Assembly: GCA_900540275.1 (NCBI GenBank)
Contig: UQFO01000007.1
Location: 1-64,000, forward strand
Origin: an uncultured Oscillospiraceae bacterium
Lineage (GTDB): Bacteria; Bacillota; Clostridia; Oscillospirales; Acutalibacteraceae
Length of the DNA: 64,000 bases
Direction: 5' to 3'
Part shown: positions 61,737-64,000 of the stretch, one piece after another
Position numbering within the stretch: the stretch's first letter is position 1
Layout: every line of letters starts with the position of its first letter
Notes under the pieces: generated by a model
Told to the model about the DNA's origin: nothing
Database searches by the model: none
Seen by the model: the letters and a program-made list of their open reading frames with translations, nothing else
Translations under genes and position numbers: made by a program

Positions 61737-62339
61737 ATGGCGGGATATAACGTTGCCCCGCTCGCAAGGCTAACCGAGCAGTTTGAACGGCTGCCCGGCA
61801 TCGGCGCGAAAACGGCGCAGCGCCTTGCCTACCATATTTTAAAGCTTCCCAAGGCGCAGGCCGAGGAATTCGCGAACGCTATCCTCGACGCGCACGAAAA
61901 AATCCATTACTGCAAGGAATGCTGCAACCTGACCGACGGCGACCTCTGCCCCGTATGCCGCAACGAAAAGCGCGACCATACCACCATCTGCGTGGTGGAG
62001 GACCCGCGCGACGTGATTGCGCTCGAGCGCACGCAGGAGTATAACGCCGTTTACCATGTGCTGCACGGCGCGATTTCACCTCTGGGCGGCGTAGGCCCCG
62101 AGCAGCTATATATCAAGGAGCTGCTCGCGCGCATCCAGAAGGGCGGCGTGCAGGAGGTTATTATGGCGACGAACCCCACCGTCGAGGGCGAGGCGACCGC
62201 CATCTATATTTCAAAGCTCCTGAAGCCGCTCGGCGTAAGGGTCACGCGGCTTGCCTACGGCATCCCGGTCGGCGGCGATTTGGAATACGCCGACGAGGTG
62301 ACGCTCGCAAGGGCGCTCGAAGGCAGGAGCGAGCTGTAA
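61737..62339 (+). CDS. recR: Recombination protein RecR
   Basis: A 200-residue recombinational repair mediator. It has the helix-hairpin-helix (FERLPGIGAKTAQRLAYHIL), the zinc finger CKECCNLTDGDLCPVC and the Toprim domain TICVVEDPRDVIALERT. It helps RecO load RecA. It is the last gene of the dnaX operon. Confidence 0.97.
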   Translation: MAGYNVAPLARLTEQFERLPGIGAKTAQRLAYHILKLPKAQAEEFANAILDAHEKIHYCKECCNLTDGDLCPVCRNEKRDHTTICVVEDPRDVIALERTQEYNAVYHVLHGAISPLGGVGPEQLYIKELLARIQKGGVQEVIMATNPTVEGEATAIYISKLLKPLGVRVTRLAYGIPVGGDLEYADEVTLARALEGRSEL

Positions 62340-62355
62340 AACCGGATAATAGCAG

Positions 62356-62388
62356 TCCCTTCCGTTTCTTGAATTGAAGCGGGAGGGA
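62356..62388 (+). terminator. Terminator of the dnaX-ybaB-recR operon
   Basis: A 13-bp stem TCCCTTCCGTTTC/GAAGCGGGAGGGA with two G-T pairs and a 7-nt loop followed by TTTTTT. Confidence 0.9.
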
Positions 62389-62412
62389 TTTTTTATTTGT
62401 TATTTTCTCATC

Positions 62413-62434
62413 ACTTATTGTAGCTACAATAAGT
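62413..62434. promoter_or_regulatory. 22-bp perfect palindrome, operator-like
   Basis: Half-site ACTTATTGTAG followed by its exact inverted copy, centred at 62423/62424, in the spacer downstream of recR. Such fully symmetric sites are typical of dimeric repressors (GntR, BlaI and related families have comparable TGTA/TACA cores). No regulator gene is adjacent and the target promoter was not clear. Confidence 0.45.
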
Positions 62435-62706
62435 ATTTTTATTAAGTATATTGTGAATACATTTCAACTTTTATCCTCTTCATACGATTTTCAGCTATGA
62501 TAGGTACGTAAGAAAGGAGGAAATTCCCATAGCAACGGGCTATAAAACGTAATCAGCCAAAATAAAAAACGGACGTTGCGCCCTTGAACAAAGACAGCAC
62601 AACGCCCTACACCCCACACGCAGGCCGAAGCCCGCCTATGGTAAATTTATTATACCGCAGGTAAGGGGTTTCTGCAAGCGCGTATAACAAACATCAGGAG
62701 GCATTT
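62435..62706. other. Spacer upstream of a small unknown gene
   Basis: After the palindrome, AGAAAGGAGG (62511-62520) is followed by ATAGCAACGGGCTATAAAACG and a stop, a seven-codon frame lacking a standard start codon, like a decayed leader. A weak hairpin lies at about 62571-62606 (GGACGTTGCGC with GCACAACGCCC). No intact gene was found. The AGGAGG at 62697-62702 belongs to the next gene. Confidence 0.35.
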
Positions 62707-63027
62707 ATGCACGCTACATATGAAACGAATCAATCAAAAATCCCTTTTATCCCAGCAGATAAGGATTGCCCTGTTTTCATGCCCGGATACGAGTGGGATA
62801 TGGAAATGCTCTACGCCATCGGCTTTGCGCTCAACAGCTTTGAAACCTTTTTGGTGGCGCGGGATGAAACCTACGGAGATAAGCACTGGAACATCGCGTT
62901 TAATGAATTCTTATTCTCCTGCCTTTATAACGCAAGCTACCATACCGACCCAAAGGCCCTGGCAAGCGGGGCACGCGAACAAATTTTGACCGGTATGGCG
63001 GAGGCCGTCGGTATTCCACGGGTTTAA
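62707..63027 (+). CDS. Small protein of unknown function
   Basis: A 106-residue soluble protein with a perfect AGGAGG 4 bp before the ATG. It contains DCPVFMPGYEWDMEMLYAI and ETYGDKHWNIAFNEFLFSCL, rich in aromatic and acidic residues, with no signal peptide, transmembrane segment or motif that I recognise. It is probably single-gene, ending at the shared terminator. Real coding is supported by the ribosome site and terminator placement. Confidence 0.65.
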   Translation: MHATYETNQSKIPFIPADKDCPVFMPGYEWDMEMLYAIGFALNSFETFLVARDETYGDKHWNIAFNEFLFSCLYNASYHTDPKALASGAREQILTGMAEAVGIPRV

Positions 63028-63039
63028 GCAAACATGCAT

Positions 63040-63067
63040 AAAGCGGGAGGCGCTTGCCTCCCGCTTT
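63040..63067. terminator. Bidirectional terminator
   Basis: Perfect 12-bp stem AAAGCGGGAGGC/GCCTCCCGCTTT with a 4-nt loop between convergent genes. Confidence 0.9.
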
Positions 63068-63095
63068 CTTAATAAACGCATTTAAAAAGCCATTC

Positions 63096-63686
63096 TCACC
63101 ACAGCTCAGCAAGCGCCCGCGCTTCGCCGCACGCCTGCTCCATCAGCGCCTTAACGTCCGCGCCTTCGATGTCGAGCCCCTCGGCGGCAATCGAATCAAA
63201 CGCTTTGATTCCGAACATATCGCATACATCCTGAAGGTATGCGATTCCGGAATCCGCCTGCCCGATTTCCCCGCCGCAGGTGAGCAGGTACAAAAGCTTG
63301 CGCGCGCGGCACAGGCCCTCAGGGCCATTCTCCGTATAGTGGAACGCAATACCGTTTACGCTCACGTTTTCAATATACACCTTTAAAAGGGCGGGGAACG
63401 ATTTGTCCCAGTAAGGCGCGCCGACGATGATTTTATCCGCCTGCGCAAAACGGCGGGCATAGCAAAACAGCTCGTCGTCATAATCGCCCTTCCCTATCAG
63501 CCCGTCGCGCCGGTTGAGGCGCGGCGCCGTCATCCAGGAAAGCGCTTCGTCCTCCAGCGCAAGCTCGCTGACGCGGTCCTGCGGGTGCGCTTTTTCATAG
63601 GCTTCTATAAAAGCGCGGCAAAGCCCGAGTGTGCGGGATTCCTCTTTTTTCTGGCTGATACAGCAGTTGACAAACAAGATATCCAT
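63096..63686 (-). CDS. Flavodoxin-fold NAD(P)H dehydrogenase/oxidoreductase (Flavodoxin_2-like)
   Basis: A 196-residue FMN-binding oxidoreductase of the NQO/FMN-reductase fold. MDILFVNCCISQKKEESRTLGLCRAF is the phosphate-binding start; QADKIIVGAPYWDKSFPALLKVYIENV matches the flavin-contact motif of this family, and LLYLLTCGGEIGQADSG follows. It is preceded by GGAGG and a promoter at 63718-63747. The longer frame to 63884 runs into the hairpin array and is not credible. The substrate, often a quinone or flavin, is inferred from the family. Confidence 0.85.
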   Translation of the reverse strand: MDILFVNCCISQKKEESRTLGLCRAFIEAYEKAHPQDRVSELALEDEALSWMTAPRLNRRDGLIGKGDYDDELFCYARRFAQADKIIVGAPYWDKSFPALLKVYIENVSVNGIAFHYTENGPEGLCRARKLLYLLTCGGEIGQADSGIAYLQDVCDMFGIKAFDSIAAEGLDIEGADVKALMEQACGEARALAELW

Positions 63687-63717
63687 GTAATATGCCTCCA
63701 AATTCCTTTTGCGGTAT

Positions 63718-63747
63718 ATTATACCATATTTTTCCGCCGGAATACAA
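63718..63747 (-). promoter_or_regulatory. Promoter of the flavodoxin-fold gene
   Basis: TTGTAT (63742-63747) and TATAAT (63718-63723) on the minus strand with 18-bp spacing, about 25 nt from the ATG after the start site. The hairpin array lies upstream of it. Confidence 0.7.
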
Positions 63748-63795
63748 AGCTGAAAATTTTTCCTTATGATGAGGACGCGCTGCGGGAGCTTTTGA

Positions 63796-63965
63796 ATGAT
63801 GTTTGCCCATTCGGGCAATGATGCCGCACTTCGTGCGATGATGCTGCCTTCGGCAATGATGTGTCCTGCGGGACATAGGGGCAAACATCACATCATGCCG
63901 CAGCGAAGCGAAGGCACATCATTTTGCAAAGCAATCCATCATTTCGCCGTAAGGCGATACATCAT
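63796..63965. repeat. Inverted array of mini-hairpins separated by ATGATG / CATCAT
   Basis: Four ATGATG motifs at 63796, 63818, 63838 and 63856 are followed by four CATCAT motifs at 63891, 63917, 63937 and 63960, so the halves are inverted around about 63876. Between successive motifs there is a short perfect stem with a different sequence each time: TTGCCC/GGGCAA, CGCAC/GTGCG, TGCC/GGCA, TGTCC/GGACA, TGCC/GGCA, TTGC/GCAA and TCGCC/GGCGA, with loops of 3-4 nt in all but one. TGATGTTTGCCC (63797-63808) pairs with GGGCAAACATCA (63879-63890) enclosing the left half. It contains no open frame of its own and may extend past the window end. Confidence 0.85.
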
Positions 63966-64000
63966 GAAAAATCCATCCTGTTTGACAATCCTGCAAAAAC

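Noticed and set aside
63595..63891. Minus-strand frames extending the flavodoxin gene through the hairpin array
   Set aside because: They cover the gene's promoter and the repeat array and show no family similarity; the ATG at 63686 has GGAGG.
63796..63965. CRISPR array
   Set aside because: Repeat unit is only a hexamer with variable short stems, period is irregular (18-26 nt), the second half is inverted, and no cas genes are in view.

Overview
The window reads as chromosomal DNA of an anaerobic, low-GC-lineage (Firmicutes/Bacillota) bacterium, most likely a spore-forming gut or rumen Clostridia of the Oscillospirales/Ruminococcaceae type. The evidence is a GerW (YtfJ) spore-protein gene, an scpA-scpB-gerW-dacB-rluB neighbourhood like that of Bacillus/Clostridium, SRP RNA directly upstream of dnaX-ybaB-recR, a type I dockerin gene, CBM25/26-like starch-binding modules, SipW-type secretion and Gram-positive style promoters and AGGAGG ribosome sites. 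Most genes are on the minus strand. The species assignment is inference.

Layout: (1) 1-830: the 3' end of a tyrosine-recombinase gene abutting tRNA-Pro, then tRNA-Gln; this looks like the edge of an integrated element lying to the left. (2) 1.1-12 kb: housekeeping and accessory metabolism: archaeal-type phosphoglycerate mutase, paaK plus an ACT-domain protein, a five-gene ABC-2 exporter/potassium-channel/ASKHA operon, a TfoX_N-DUF3795 fusion, an AraC regulator, and a Gx-transporter/NusG-II pair. (3) 12.1-18.8 kb: a 2171-residue secreted protein and a co-oriented 53-residue peptide gene. (4) 19.3-31.6 kb: an SDR gene, then an eleven-gene exopolysaccharide operon from one strong promoter: chain-length regulator, tyrosine kinase, initiating glycosyl-phosphate transferase, glycosyltransferases, acyltransferase, polymerase, pyruvyl transferase, flippase and an FrhB-like ferredoxin protein. 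(5) 31.9-39.6 kb: a matrix operon: fibro-slime adhesin, SipW signal peptidase and four SipW-tag (TasA/CalY-like) proteins, with two cre-like palindromes in the leader. (6) 39.8-44.1 kb: galM, an AraC regulator and a GH36 alpha-galactosidase. (7) 44.3-49.2 kb: apbE, then a papain-fold protein with tandem starch-binding modules overlapping a dockerin gene. (8) 49.7-52.9 kb: three genes that together resemble the three subunits of Propionibacterium-type biotin transcarboxylase. (9) 53-59 kb: core genes (rluB, dac, gerW, scpB, scpA, site-2 protease, rpmB). (10) 59.3-62.4 kb: SRP RNA, dnaX, ybaB, recR. (11) 62.4-64 kb: a palindrome-bearing spacer, a small unknown gene, a flavodoxin-fold gene, and an inverted array of mini-hairpins separated by ATGATG/CATCAT.

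Taken together the window joins two cell-surface programmes, a polysaccharide operon and a SipW-dependent protein-matrix operon, with several secreted proteins that share starch-binding-type modules. The least explained items are the mini-hairpin array at the right end, the 53-residue peptide downstream of the giant protein, and the exact substrate of the transcarboxylase-like triad. All functions come from reading the sequence without database searches.
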